Below are positions 42,440 through 55,768 of a DNA stretch of 64,000 nt, in pieces. The position numbers and the translations under genes are program-made. The DNA is from Paralithodes platypus (taxonomy: Eukaryota; Arthropoda; Malacostraca; Decapoda; Lithodidae), in contig CM064480.1 in the NCBI GenBank assembly GCA_032716605.1, forward strand, positions 47,834,932 through 47,898,931, written 5' to 3'. The notes beneath the pieces are model-generated. The model had not been told where the DNA came from, ran no database searches, and saw only the letters and a list, made by a program, of their open reading frames with translations. Each line of letters opens with the position of its first letter. Within the stretch, counting starts at the first letter, position 1.

Positions 42440-45177
42440 GCTGTGGATATGTGCCTAGTGAGAATGAGACGTAACAGGAACAGTAGGAGTAAGAGAGGTC
42501 CACAAAGAAGGAAACTGAAGCGACCGGGCATATTACCCAAGGGAAAGAAGGGCCCGAAGCCGGTACAAAGAAGGGACGCCGGATTCAACATAGAGGCTTT
42601 CAACAGGGTAAGAGCGCAAAGCGCCCAAGACAAGACGCAAACCAAAATGGTGAACAGAGTCAAGTTTATGAAGGACTGAGGCTGGGGCTGAGGAGTAAAC
42701 CTGACAACCATAATCTAGTTTAGAAATAACAAGGGCAACTTGAAGGCGAAGAAAGAGAGCACGGTCCGCACCCCAAATAAGGTGGGACAGAGGCTGGAGG
42801 AGACGAAGACGGTGTAAAGCAGCAATCTTAACTGCGGAAACATGAGCTTCCCAGTTAAGACGGAATCAAAGACAAGACCCAAGAAGGTAGTAGAAGAGCT
42901 ATAAGGCAAAACATAACCGTAAAGCTCAAGAGAAGGATGTGGGATAACGTGGCGACGAGTGAAAGTCATAGCACAAGATTTAGTTGTAGAAAAACGAAGC
43001 CTGCGAGCGGTGGCCCATGACGAGGCAGCCACAATCGCAGATTGCATAAGGGAGTGTAATGCAGCAAGATCTGAATCAGCAGCATAAATTGCAAAGTCGT
43101 CAACATATAAGGAGGACCTGACCCCAACCGGAAGTGAAGAGATAATACCATTATTGGCTATGAGGAAGAGGATAGTACTTAAAACAGACCCCTGAGGTAC
43201 ACCCTCCAACTGATGGTATAACCGAGAAAACGAGGAATTCACCAGTACTCGAAAAGAACGAGAAGAAAGGAAATTACGAATAAAGACGCCCATATTACCA
43301 CGTATATGAAAAGAACGGAGTTGGCACAAAATGTGATGCTTCCACGTGGAGTCGTACGCCTTCTCGAGATCAAAGAAAACAGCAAGAACAGACTCACAGC
43401 GAGCATAAGCAGACCGAACGTAGGTCTCCAAACAAAGCAAAGGGTCAATAGTGGACCGAGCACGCCGAAAACCAAATTGGGTCGAAAACAAAAGCTGACG
43501 TGACTCAAGAAGCCACATCAGGCGGACATTAACCATCCGTTCAAACAGCTTGCATAAGCAACTCGTCAAGATAATAGGGCGATAGTCCTGGGGCGAAAAA
43601 CCTGACTTACCAGACTTAAGGAATGGAATAGTAAGAGCAGTATTCCACACAGGAGAGAAAACACCAGACAACTAAACTTTATTGAAAACCTGTGGCGAAA
43701 ATCCCGACTAGGCTTAAGGAATGGAATAGTAAGAGCAGTATTCCACGCAGGAGGGAAAACACCAGACGACCAAACATTATTGAAAAGAGCTAACAAAAAT
43801 ACCAAAGCCTCTGAGGAAAGATGCTTAATTATTAAATAATGGACTCCATCAAGACCTTCAGAAGTAGCCTTACAGGCACGAAGAGCAGAGAGCAACTCAC
43901 ACTAAAAAAACGGGGCATTGTAAGATTCTTCTGAAGACAGGGTGAAAACAACTGGAGAAGTCTCAGCAATGGATTTAAGTGAATGAAATTCTGGAGGGAG
44001 ATGAGAGCCACTACTGACAGAGCTAAAGTAGAGACCTAAATGACTGGCAACTGCCTCTGAGTCAGCAACAAGACACACCGTCAACATGAAGCATGGGAGA
44101 ATGGGGAGGTAAATGCTTGCCCGAAATCATGTGAATGCATTTCCAGACAGACTGAACAGAAGTAAAGGATGTAATGGAGGAAACATAGGACATCCTACTT
44201 TGACGTTTAGCAGACCTGACTGTGCGATGGAGGAAGGCAGACACCTTACGAAAAAGTAAGAAAGACCGATCATGAGCGGGAGTAAAACGTTTACGACTAA
44301 TTAAAGCTCTTCCAAGAAGCCCATTTACTGCGGAGAACCCTGGAGCAGTCCAGAGACCACCACGGAACACATTTCGATGTAAAAGGACTTGAGGTCCGGG
44401 GAATAGAGACCAAGGCAGCACTCAAAACAGTGACCAGACAAAAGGCCAGCAAATCATGTACATATGAAAAATCTGATGGAGGTAACGAAGGGATATACAG
44501 CGAAGCAAAAGTAGACCAGTCCGCACGCTGGAAGCACCAATGAGGAGTACCAGGGACAGGAGAATAGGAGGTAGGAGAGAGCAGAACAGGGAAATGGTCA
44601 CTATAGAGAGAATCCTCCAAAACAGACCAATGAAAAAGAAGAGACAGGGAAGGAGAACAAAAGGAAAGTTCTAGACAAGAAAATGAACGTGTTCTAGTAT
44701 CAAAATGAGTCAGGGAACCAGTATTAAAAAGAAAAAGGTTATTATTGGTAATAAAGGACTCTTAAGGCACGACCATGTGAGGTAACTACAGAATCACCCT
44801 ACAGGGTGTGCCTACAATTATAATCACCAAGCAATAAAAACGGAGGAGGTAGTTGAGTTAAAAACATGGTAAAAGAATAAAAATCGATGGGAACAGAATG
44901 AGTGAAATAAAGAGAAACAACCGTAATCCAACGACCAAGAAAAACCTTAACAAAGGTGCAAGGGAGAGAAGTAGGGCAGGAAAATGCCTCATAAGGGTCA
45001 GAGTGGTGAAGGAGAATATAAGTGTCAGAAAGAGGATGAGGAGAACTAAGAAAACAATAGCCTGGAACAGGAACCGGAAAGAAGACAGACAAACTTAGGG
45101 GAATGAATAGAAAGTAAAAAACGCAAATCGTCTCTCTGAAGAGAAAAACTGCGAAGATTCCATTGCAAAATGGACAT
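42440..45177 (-). pseudogene. Second Jockey/I-like LINE ORF2, broken
   Basis: Minus-strand ORF2 begins MSILQWNLRSFSLQRDDL at 45177 (endonuclease start). It shows LLLGDYNCRHTL near 44840-44805, DHFPVLL near 44600 and reverse transcriptase blocks: PQDYRPIILTSCLCKLFERM around 43590, FDLEKAYDSTWKH near 43370, VPQGSVLS near 43190, and catalytic YVDD near 43109-43098. The C-terminal DYGCQVYSSAPASVLH lies near 42700-42660. Frames change near 45060, 44800, 44300, 43900, 43670 and 42870, and a ~90-bp segment near 43620-43760 is repeated. Related to, but distinct from, the LINE at 6500-9440. Confidence 0.8.
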
Positions 45178-46062
45178 ACTAAAAAATACTAAAAAGAGAG
45201 TACAACGAAAAAAGAAGCTTTAAAAGAGAGAATGAAAAAGATATATACAAATATATATCAGAGAGGCGGAACAAATACAAACTAAATACGAACAAGGGAG
45301 GGAAAAAAAGAAGAAGAAAGCCACACAAAATTAGAATATTATAGGGAAAGGAAAAAACAGAATACATCAACAAAAATACACACACAAGTGGGAGGAAAAT
45401 GTATACACTACTGTATATACAACACAAATTTACAAAATACAGTAAACACTGTGTATGGAAAATATATACAAGAGAGGTTAACGATGGGAAATAATGGCAG
45501 GAATGGGAAGGAAAGGAGGATGAGAAGGTGCTAAAGGGGAAGACTGGTAACCGGGTGGCATAGGGAGGTCTAACAGAGAAAGAGAAGGAGGAGCAGGGTC
45601 GGAAGAGGCAGGAAAGACAGAGGATGGGTGGGAAGAGAAGGAAGGGGGAGGTACAGGAGGAGGGACAGAAGGGGGAGTGGAGGAAGGGAAGGCGGGAGAG
45701 AAGAGGGGGTAAGATGAACCTCGGCATGAATGGTTGAAGTCGGCGGGTGAGAAGAACGGATAAACTCATAAATTTGGGGTAAGGTTTTATAGGAGAAATC
45801 TAGGGACACAGTGACAGGAGCAGAAGGAGACTGGACGAAGGGAGGAGAGAGTGAAGAAGAGGGAGAAGGAGGAGGCTTCCTCTTCTTCCCACAGGGACTC
45901 GGGCTCCGCACGCTACGAAGACCGCTCCTACGTTTAGAAGAGGAAGGGGGAGAACGAAGTGCAGGATTCTGTTTGATAGAGGAGATGGGAAGTTTAGAGC
46001 AAGGAGGTAATTTGGATCGACAAGAAGAGGAAGATGACAGAGATCTGGGTGGGTGGGTGGAT

Positions 46063-46094
<32 letters not shown>

Positions 46095-46500
46095 GCTTGG
46101 AATGCTTAGGTAGACCAGAAGAGGAGGAACGAGGAAGAGAGGTAGAAAAAGGAGCAGAAGTAGAAGAATCTAGGACAGAGAAAGAGTTAGACAAAGGCAA
46201 AGAAGAAGAAGAAGAGACGGTAGCAAAAACGGAGGAGACGGAAGAAATAGTAAGAGAAGGAGAAAGTCTGGAAGAAGAATTGGGAGAAGGAATAGAGGCA
46301 GACGACAAAACTGGTGTGACAGGGGGAGCGGAATGGGGGACGGAGGAAGAGGGGGGAGGAACTGAGCAAACTGGAAAAGAGGGGGGGCGGGGTAGAGGGA
46401 GGGGAAGAACAGGAAGGAGGAGACAGAATATTTGAAAATGATTGAGGGGTAAAGCCTAAAGGCCGCGTCATACAGAACTCGAATCCACCAGAACCCACTG
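45178..46500 (-). pseudogene. Probable LINE ORF1 remnant, Ser/Pro-rich low complexity
   Basis: Upstream of ORF2 on the minus strand. The coherent part is VRSPSPCGKKRKPPPSPSS...SLDFSYKTLPQIYEFIRSS (about 45920-45760), between long Pro/Ser/Leu-rich stretches. A run of over 30 Gs sits at 46060-46093. No zinc knuckle or RNA-binding fold is visible, so the ORF1 call rests on position. Confidence 0.35.
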
Positions 46501-46726
46501 GAATCTAACTTTTCACCGGAATTGACGAGAATTACCCGGCCTTAATCGAGTGTGACTTCAGAGTAGAATGCGACCCATCAATAACCGGAATGTAACTCGA
46601 ACGTAACTCGATGGACTCGAATGTAACCCAAATATGAGTCGATGTTAACCAGTAAGTGACTCGAAGGAAACCGGATGTGGAAAGAAGACTATTGGATCCC
46701 AAGTCAAATGCAACTCGAATGACCAG
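46501..46726. other. Degenerate short repeats
   Basis: Scattered actcgaatgtaac-like phrases; otherwise unremarkable. Confidence 0.4.
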
Positions 46727-48808
46727 TGTTACGACTGAGGTTTAAATATATCAGGGCTCTTATTCATTGGACTAGTAATGGCATAAATGCTACAACGGAA
46801 AGCGCTAGATCCAACCTCTGATGTATATTCCCAGTGAACAAAGAACACAAATACTCTCCAGAGTTCTATATGCAATAATAGGTTATTAAACTCTCAATAA
46901 ATGTGCGTCTACTCTAGGCTTAATGTTATGTGAAAACAGCCTATTACTACCTATAACCGAAGGTGCTTGGTTATGGTATGCAAAGTAAGGTGGTAAGAGA
47001 AGTTACAGCTTACGTTACTTTAATCAATAAATGTCAGGCACTCCTGCATGAAAGAAAGTGCACTAAAGTCCTTCAACACCAACAAGGAATCTTCTTTAAA
47101 TGTTAGATGCTATCAAGATGCTCGAATCGGAAATGGAACCCAAAAAGGCAGGCAGCGGAACAATGCTCGAGCAGGCTATGCTCACAAAAAGGCAGGAGAT
47201 ATAATGCAGTCGGAGCCAAGAATATCCTAAACGCCACAACAATAATACTAATCGCCACGACAAGGCAGTATTCCTATCAACAAAAAGAGCCTAAGTCGTT
47301 TGTGTCTCAATACATCAAACTAGGCTGCGAAATGCTTGCGTAATCATAAACGGGTATGCATAAAAAGAGTAATTGGTTCAATATACTTAATGTCTACTGT
47401 GACTGATAAAGTCTAGCTAGAGTCAATGATACGAGATACTGGTGCGCATGGCATGCCGCATAGCCTAGTGCAAAACTCAAGTCTGTGCGTCAAATATTAT
47501 GTTATAGGGAAGGGTAGCTCTCTTGAGAAACCTTAATACCGAAGTATTAAGGGGAGGTATTTAGTTTGTTCCCTAGACCTCCATCAAGCTTAAAATTACA
47601 CCCCATTGAGTCCCTTTCAAGATAAATTTGTACATTTTTCGGTAGAAAAATTTCCCGGCCGAAGGCCGGTTCCTCTTAAAATACAGGCTCGCTATCGCTC
47701 GCCAGGATAAAATCGACACCTGAATTGCACGAAAGGTCTTAATATGGGGTGAAAGTTCTTAAAATCGCTAAACTAATGGGGCAAACGTTTTATAATATCA
47801 AAAGCAATGGGGCTAAACATGAGGGAGAAAAGGGTCAAGAAAAAAATCCCTCACGTGGAGATCTCCCCTTAAGCGTTCTCCTGGCGTATCTCAAAGGCAA
47901 ACACCGAGCTTAGAACAGTGCAGAATGGTATAGGCAAAAAGCCCTCATTCGTGCATGCTCTACTCTCAATGGCACACAGACTAGAATTTACCCAATCAAC
48001 TCCAGTTCTCAGGTATGTCGTGCAGCTTTTAACTAAAGCCAGCACTCATCGGAAACAATACCTTATAGTATCAGACTCCTAGTCTAGCATTATCTAATCC
48101 AGCAGAACACTAATAATTATAGGAAGCGGTACTGAACAATATGAATGCCAACTAATGCTTCGTGACAACTTATCTTAACAACTAACATACATGGGTTATA
48201 TAAGACCTTAACGCACAATACAACTGGCCAGCATGAAGCTGATTATGCAGAGTTAACCAGAGGGGGTATAATATTAATAAAAGGTGGTGAAAGATATGGA
48301 AAATGAGAGAGATAGGCAGAGGAAAAGGTTCTCAGGTGTAGAGAGGGGAACAGGTATCAAAGGGATAAGAGGGATGCGTTCTAGAAACCAGATCTGAGGG
48401 AGAGAGTGGCGAGAGAGCTGTATATATACTAGCACTAGCTCGCACCGCGTAGACAAAAGCGGTAACAATTCCTTCAGCCAATAACAAAGAAGCCAGCCAA
48501 ACATGACGTCACCAAGCATGGTAAAAAACACTGCGCGCCTCCTCTCACTCTGTTCTACTCTCTCTCTCTCTCTCTCTCAAATCCTATCATTACTACTTAA
48601 TGATAAAACATATACTTTGCAATTAAATATATAAAGCCTTGACATGGGCGAAAACAAAGAGCCTTTCTGGACTGCCCATGACACGAGCTTTCATATGAAA
48701 TAAAGCACACAATAATACATCAACTGTAGCCACATCCACTGCCCTGGCGATCCTAGCGAGTCACTGTAGGACAAGCCATGCGGTTCTAACGGAGTGGTTA
48801 ACGTCACA
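46727..48808 (-). repeat. 3' LTR of element 3
   Basis: On the minus strand it starts TGTGACGTTAACC and ends GTCGTAACA. It is 2,082 bp, and includes a copy of the dispersed repeat (47560-47875) and a CT run near 48556-48578. Confidence 0.92.
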
Positions 48809-48816
48809 CCCCCCCC
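48809..48816 (-). other. Polypurine tract of element 3
   Basis: Eight Gs on the minus strand directly before the 3' LTR. Confidence 0.75.
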
Positions 48817-49274
48817 AAAGATTTTTCTCAGAGGCCCAAAGCTCAAAAAAATCTGATGGTTAGAACCCATGCTATATCTCTACTTCCCATCACCCAGCGG
48901 CAGTAAAATATCTGGCACAGTTCTCAACAAAACATTTTACAAAATTATAACCCTCCCCATAGGTTAAATCATATGTAGTTATGCTCCTCAAGAGCGAGCT
49001 TCTCTAGCCCAGCATTCTGAGAGGAGTGCAACTCAGAATTACTGCTATAACATACTGAAAAAATTCAACTATCAAAGAAAGAGTTTTTATTTGATTTTTA
49101 TGTTTTTAATTTGTTTATTTCGGCTGCACTATAGGGGCAAGCATAGTTTTTCTTCTATACCAAACGCTCAACTCCTGCTTTACGACCCAAAACGCTGGGC
49201 TACAACCGCGAGCCAACAAGCACCAAGCGCAAAATACTATTCAAACTAAAGCAGGAGGCTACCCGTGTGTCAAT

Positions 49275-52200
49275 CTACCCAGGATCATATACCCTTGAAA
49301 GACAATCTGCAACCACGTTGTCACAACCGGCAATATGGCATATGTCCAGGTTATATACCAATAACCTTAGTGACCACCTGGTCAGCCTCATATTCCGATT
49401 GTGAAACTGGTCCAAGAACTTGAGAGGGTGATGATCTGTGTAAACTACAACGACCGGACCATAGGCTGGAACATAGACCTCCAAATGCCTCAGTGCAAGC
49501 ACAACTGCCAGCAGCTCCCTCTCGACAACAGAGCAGCTTCCCTGGGCTGAATTGAACTTCTCCGAGCAGAAACTAACAGGATGTTCCAGCCCATCATCGT
49601 CCATTTTTCATAAGGACGGCACCAGCCCCCACACCACTAGCATCCGTTGCTAGTTGGAAAGGTAGGCTAAAGTCAGGGGCCCTGAGGATTGGGTGAGTGC
49701 ACAACAGGTGTTTTACTACTCTAAACGCCTTCTCACACTCAGGCGCCCATTTGAATTTCTTATCCTTCCAGTTATCCTCCACCTGAGCTTGACTGTCCCG
49801 TTCTCCTTCTCCACCTTGACTGCTAAACGTCATCACAGGCACAGTGAGAGGCTCAGGGGGGTGCCTCACATACTCCTTCATGAGATTAACGTGACATAAC
49901 TGATTGCGCTTACGTCTGTCTGGAGTGGTCACCAAGCAATCCAGGTCCGATTGCCTCTCAACCACCCTATAAGGAGCAGAGTACTTCGTGGATAAGGGAT
50001 GACCTACAAGGGGCAGTAGAATCAACACCTCCTGACCCACGTGAAACTCCCTGAGTTTAACCTTGAGGTCGTACCTGTCCTTCATGAGGGCCTGAGAGCT
50101 AGTCAAATTACGGCCAGCCAACTCCAGACTGCGCATCATCCGTTCTCGACTGTCGAGGACATACTTGATCATAGAACAAGGTTTTTCTGCGCCCTCCCAT
50201 ATTTCTTTAACCATATGGAGAGGCCCTCTGACACGGTGTCCAAAGACGAGCTCATTAGGGTTGAATCCCAAACTTTCCCCAGGTACCTCCCGTGCAGCAA
50301 ATAAAACATATGGCAGGCCAAGATCCCAACCTTTCCCACTCTCAAAGCAACAAAAACGAAGAACAGATTTTAAGGCTGAGTGCCATCGCTTAACACACCC
50401 TGGCTCTCCGGATGATACGCAGATGACACAACCGTAACAATCCCATGCTGCGGCATTGCTTGAACAAAGAGGCCAGAAGTGAAGTTGGATCCCTGGTCTG
50501 ACTGAATTACCTGCGGGTAGCCATACCGGGAAAAATACACTAGCAAGTTTCGGACCACCGTCTTCACTGACCCATTTCTCATAGGGTACGCGTCAGGGTA
50601 CCTTGTTGCTACCTCCATGATGGTCAGGGGATACTTGTAAAAATCTCCCGACTGTGCATCACTGTCCTGCTTCAACTCGACAGCACCGGTACCACATTCA
50701 AGAACCTCCGGGTCTTCTAATTGCAATTTACGAATGTCCGAAGGAGCAAGCTTATCTAAGTGTTTGCGAAACAACTCCTACATTGAATTTAGCCTCCCGT
50801 TGCTCACTCTCTGTGTATCGTTGCGGTCTCTTCGTCTTTGCCCATCCTCTGCCTTCTCAGTAACAGTTAATGGGTCTTCTCCAGACTCGAAAATTGGTCC
50901 TAATAATGAGTCCCCGAGAATGTCCGTTGATAATAAACTCTCAACCGCATCAACTTCCAATCCCTTCTCGGTACCTTTCCTCCGCTTGTCTAATGACTGT
51001 TGACCAGAATGTGACTCCCTGGATGCAAGAGATCTAGTGACAACACACGCCATAGGTTGCACCGGACACTTCTCAACCCACTCCTGCTCCTCCCTACTCA
51101 CGTCGGCCGACTTCTCGGCAACGACTAAGGGTGGAGCCTCAGAAGTAGGCCCTGCAAAGTCGTTGCCGAGAAGGAGGTCGACACCCCCAACAGGTAACTT
51201 CTCCACAATTCCTACATCCAGGTCACGAGTCACACCATCAACTTCCATCTTCATTCTTACAAACGGGTATAACCTTGTTGCATTAATCCCCTGAACCACA
51301 ACCACCCGCGCCGTATTTACAGGTTTACCAGTGAAATTCCTCAACAATGTTTGCGATGCCCCAGTGTCACGCAAAATTCTCACCTCCTGTCTTCTACCCC
51401 CCCACTCCACACAACCGAGTCCCCTGTGGTCACTAAAGGCATCACGGACAGGGAATAAGCCTTCCGGATCCTTCTGCACTGGCAGTGTATTTACCTCGGA
51501 AGAATTGCCTCTAACAAACTCCGATGTCCTCTTGAACACTCCAATGCCGTGAGCAAAAGACACGGCTGCCGGAGGAGGTCGACTAGGGCACTCATTTGCC
51601 TTATGTCCCTCCTGGTGGCACTTAAAACACATACATTTCTGTTTCGGCTTATACTGTGATGTAAAAAGCCCCTGACTTTTCTCATACGGCGTGGTGTTAG
51701 GTTTGGATTCAGTTTTAGTTTCATTGCTCTTTTGTTTAAATGTGTCATTGCTACGGGGAGGGGGAGGATAACGGTCCCTAGCACTTGCATCGTACTTCTG
51801 TGAGGACCCGCAACCCCGAATCAACGACAGCCATCGATCAGCCATTTCTGCTGCTTCTACTAGAGTTCTTGGGTTTTTCTCCTTTAACACCTTACGAGCG
51901 GCCTATGCGGTTTATTTATATGTACCGCCCAGCGGGGTGTTTTTAGCCAAAATAGGGCTGTTTATGTGATCATTTTCATGCCTAAATAAGACCCAGAACG
52001 TAAAACAAGTATCTATCCCTGAAAGGGCATAAACAGAGCTTTCGAATGACACCATAACGATCCTTTTATGATGGCTAGTTTTCTTGCAATAACCATGCAA
52101 TGCGAGTGCAAAAAGCATGTAATTAGGCACTTTCCCCATACAATTCCGTATATAGCGAGTGAGAGAGGGAGGGAGGAGGTGGGATTCGTGTCAGTCGGTT

Positions 52201-53470
52201 CGCCGCGGTGGTCTGGAGCAGTCATACGCTCGCTACTCTCCTGCCACCACTTGTCTCTCTCTCTCAGCAACATTACGTGCTGAAATTGCCACACTACCTA
52301 TGTCGAGCGCCGCCACATAGTCCAGCTTTATTTAACTCGACTTATGTTGCTCGCCGACAGTTAAGGGTTAAGTTCAAAGTTAGATCACCGCCAGTGCTCT
52401 TAAAGAACTGCTCCAACATCATTAACTGCTTAACTCCATCAAATGTTGTTACCCTCTCAGATCGGAGCCAGTTCCCCATAGCATCGGACAAGTCCCGGGC
52501 GTGTTCCAAAAAGGTGCTATCTCTTCCCTTGGTTACACCCCGGAACTTCAAACGGTACGTTTCTGGTTGCAGTTCGTAAGCCCTCAGGACAAGCCTCCTT
52601 GAGATCCTCATACACAATACATGACTCCAAAGGTAACACATCGTAGGCTTTAAGACGCTTGCCTATTAATCTAGAGGATACAAGTGCTGCCCATTTATTC
52701 TCTGGCCACTGGTGTTCCTGGCACTTCTTCTCAACGCGTGCGAAAAATTCTGTTACACCATTCTCATCAAACACCGGAACCAGTTTCAATAAGTGCGAGA
52801 GAGATTGATCATAAGCACGGTTACCAGCCCCAAGTCGCTGTCCCGTTGCCTCTACCCGCGACTTCTCTACGTACCTGTCGGCACAGTACCTAGTCGACTC
52901 TAAATCAGCTTGGATTTTTGCTAGCTCTATGTGCTGGTGACTTTTTCTCTCTTCTATCTTGGCTAATTCTATTTGCTGCTGAAGCTTAGCTAATTCGAGC
53001 TGAAGCAATAATTCTGGAGTTAACCCTTGAGGAGGTGAAGGTGCTACAATGTTTGAAATTACCGGTGGTCCCCCCAGGGGCAACCCACCCTGCCAGTCAC
53101 CACCCAACTGTGGACGCGTACTCAGGGTCGGCAAACTACTGGGATGGCTGGGAGTCGAGTGTAGGGGAAGCATGGCCGAAGGGCTCTGAGCACTCAACCC
53201 ATCTCGCTCACCAGTCACCCTGCCCAGTACACACGTTATCAAGTTATCCCTGGTCATGCTGCTAGTACCCGCATGACCGATAGCTGTGGCCAGGCATTGA
53301 AGACCGTACCGATCCATACCCTCCAACCGCTCGGCAGTAACAGGCCATTGCAAAAATATCCTAGCATCCTCCTCACAGTTCACCTGATTAACCATTTCAT
53401 CATACTGCTGTTCCTCAGTTTCGACATTACGTACTGTGTCTCCATTCTCCTCTGATCCGGTATAAGACAT
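49275..53470 (-). pseudogene. Element 3 gag-pol, broken (no reverse transcriptase)
   Basis: Gag begins with MSYTGSEENG at 53470: a ~70-residue N-terminal domain, a coiled coil and the SCAN-like capsid. A frame break lies near 52560 and the MITE insertion at 51888-52367. Then come the zinc knuckle CFKCHQEGHKANEC (~51640) and protease RDTGASQ (~51370). A break near 50775 follows. Integrase is entered directly at LTIMEVATRYPDAYP (~50610), so the zinc-binding domain and the first catalytic Asp are deleted. A further break lies near 50385. The integrase C-terminus is joined at about 49770 (VEDNWKDKKFKWAPECEKAF) straight to the RNase H region, removing the whole polymerase core. RNase H continues after a frame break near 49600 and ends at 49275. 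Confidence 0.85.
51888..52367 (-). mobile_element. 480-bp TTAA MITE inserted in element 3 gag
   Basis: TTAA at 51884-51887 and 52368-52371. Inverted copy of 17560-18039 and the same length to the base. Removing it with one TTAA leaves gag in frame at a position where elements 1 and 4 are continuous. The internal 75-codon frame is kept (51912-52139). Confidence 0.92.
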
Positions 53471-53669
53471 GATGCTCACAAAAATTTCCCACCTCAATAT
53501 TCAGAAAAGAAGCACCCCAAACTCTTATACCTCAATATACACACAAAAATTCTTGGAAATACTCAAGGGCTATACTATGTTGCCAAAAAAAAATTATTCT
53601 TGCTGATCCCCGCAAAATATTCCCCAAAACAACAAATGTTCTCTGCTAATAAATGTAGCTTCACCAAAT

Positions 53670-53686
53670 CCTAGCTAAGGTCGCCA
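53670..53686 (-). other. Primer-binding site of element 3
   Basis: TGGCGACCTTAGCTAGG on the minus strand, two to three bases after the 5' LTR. Confidence 0.6.
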
Positions 53687-53688
53687 TT

Positions 53689-55768
53689 TTTTACGACTGA
53701 GGTTTAAATATATCAGGGCTCTTATTCATTGGACTAGTAATGGCATAAATGCTACAACGGAAAGCGCTAGATCCAACCTCTGATGTATATTCCCAGTGAA
53801 TAAAGAACACAAATACCTCCAGAGTTCTATATGCAATAATAGGTTATTAAACTCTCAATAAAGGTGCGTCTACTCTAGGCTTAATGTTATGTGAAAACAG
53901 CCTATTACTACCTATAACCGAAGGTGCTTGGTTATGGTATGCAAAGTAAGGTGGTAAGAGAAGTTACAGCTTACGTTACTTTAATCAATAAATGTCAGGC
54001 ACTCCAGCATGAAAGAAAGTGCACTAAAGTCCTTTAACACCAACAAGGAATCTTCTTTAAATGTTAGATGCTATCAAGATGCTCGAATCGGAAATGGAAC
54101 CCAAAAAGGCAGGCAGCGGAACAATGCTCGAACAGGCTATGCTCACAAAAAGGCAGGAGATATAATGCAGTCGGAGCCAAGAATATCCTAAACGCCACAA
54201 CAATAATGCTAATCGCCACGACAAGGCAGTATTCCTATCAACAAAAAGAGCCTAAGTCGTTTGTGTCTCAATACATCAAACTAGGCTGCGAAATGCTTGT
54301 GTAATCATAAACGGGTATGCATAAAAAGAGTAATTGGTTCAATATACTTAATGTCTACTGTGACTGATAAAGTCTAGCTAGAGTCAATGATACGAGATAC
54401 TGGTGCGCATGGCATGCCGCATAGCCTAGTGCAAAACTCAAGTCTGTGCGTCAAATATTATAGGGAAGGGTAGCTCTCTTGAGAAACCTTAATACCGAAG
54501 TATTAAGGGGAGGTATTTAGTTTGTTCCCTAGACCTCCATCAAGCTTAAAATTACACCCCATTGAGTCCCTTTCAAGATAAATTTGTACATTTTTCGGAA
54601 GAAAAATTTCCCGGCCGAAGGCCGGTTCCTCTTAAATTACAGGCTCGCTATCGCTCGCCAGGATAAAATCGACACCTGAATTGCACGAAAGGTCTTAATA
54701 TGGGGTGAAAGTTCTTAAAATCGCTAAACTAATGGGGCAAACGTTTTATAATATCAAAAGCAATGGGGCTAAACATGAGGGAGAAAAGGGTCAAGAAAAA
54801 AATCCCTCACGTGGAGATCTCCCCTTAAGCGTTCTCCTGGCGTATCTCAAAGGCAAACACCGAGCTTAGAACAGTGCAGAATGGTATAGGCAAAAAGCCC
54901 TCATTCGTGCATGCTCTACTCTCAATGGCACACAGACTAGAATTTACCCAATCAAATCCAGTTCTCAGGTATGTCGTGCAGCTTTTAACTAAAGCCAGCA
55001 CCCATCGGAAACAATACCTTATAGTATCAGACTCCTAGTCTAGCATTATCTAATCCAGCAGAACACTAATAATTATAGGAAGCGGTACTGAACAATATGA
55101 ATGCCAACTAATGCTTCGTGATCAACTTATCTTAACAACTAACATACATGGGTTATATAAGACCTTAACGCACAATACAACTGGCCAGCATGAAGCTGAT
55201 TATGCAGAGTTAACCAGAGGGGTATAATATTAATAAAAGGTGGTGAAAGATATGGAAAATGAGAGAGATAGGCAGAGGAAAAGGTTCTCAGGTGCAGAGA
55301 GGGGAACAGGTATCAAAGGGATAAGAGGGATGCGTTCTAGAAACCAGATCTGAGGGAGAGAGTGGCGAGAGAGCTGTATATATACTAGCACTAGCTCGCA
55401 CCGCGTAGACAAAAGCGGTAACAATTCCTTCAGCCAATAACAAAGAAGCCAGCCAAACATGACGTCACCAAGCATGGTAAAAAACACTGCGCGCCTCCTC
55501 TCACTCTGTTCTACTCTCTCTCTCTCTCTCTCTCTCTCAAATCCTATCATTACTACTTAATGATAAAACATATACTTTGCAATTAAATATATAAAGCCTT
55601 GACATGGGCAAAAACAAAGAGCCTTTCTGGACTGCCCATGACACGAGCTTTCATATGAAATAAAGCACACAATAATACATCAACTGTAGCCACATCCACT
55701 GCCCTGGCGATCCTAGCGAGTCACTGTAGGACAAGCCATGCGGTTCTAACGGAGTGGTTAACGTCACA
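53689..55768 (-). repeat. 5' LTR of element 3
   Basis: Nearly identical to 46727-48808; a few substitutions and 1-9-bp indels were noticed. Its last bases are mutated (TAAAA for TAACA in the minus reading). Confidence 0.92.

Larger units (their letters stand above)
46727..55768 (-). mobile_element. LTR retrotransposon, element 3 (Gmr1-like), long LTRs, reverse transcriptase deleted
   Basis: Two ~2.08-kb LTRs (46727-48808 and 53689-55768) bracket an internal region of only ~4.9 kb on the minus strand. Gag is interrupted by a 480-bp MITE, the integrase N-terminus is deleted and the reverse transcriptase is missing. Beyond the upstream LTR lies another 83 bp of element-3 internal 3' sequence (55769-55851). 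The true structure is therefore probably a tandem array sharing an LTR, now cut by element 4. Confidence 0.85.

Noticed and set aside
42296..42679. 127-codon plus-strand basic protein (Arg/Lys-rich)
   Set aside because: Antisense of the C-terminal end of the second LINE ORF2, which has clear homology in the other direction.
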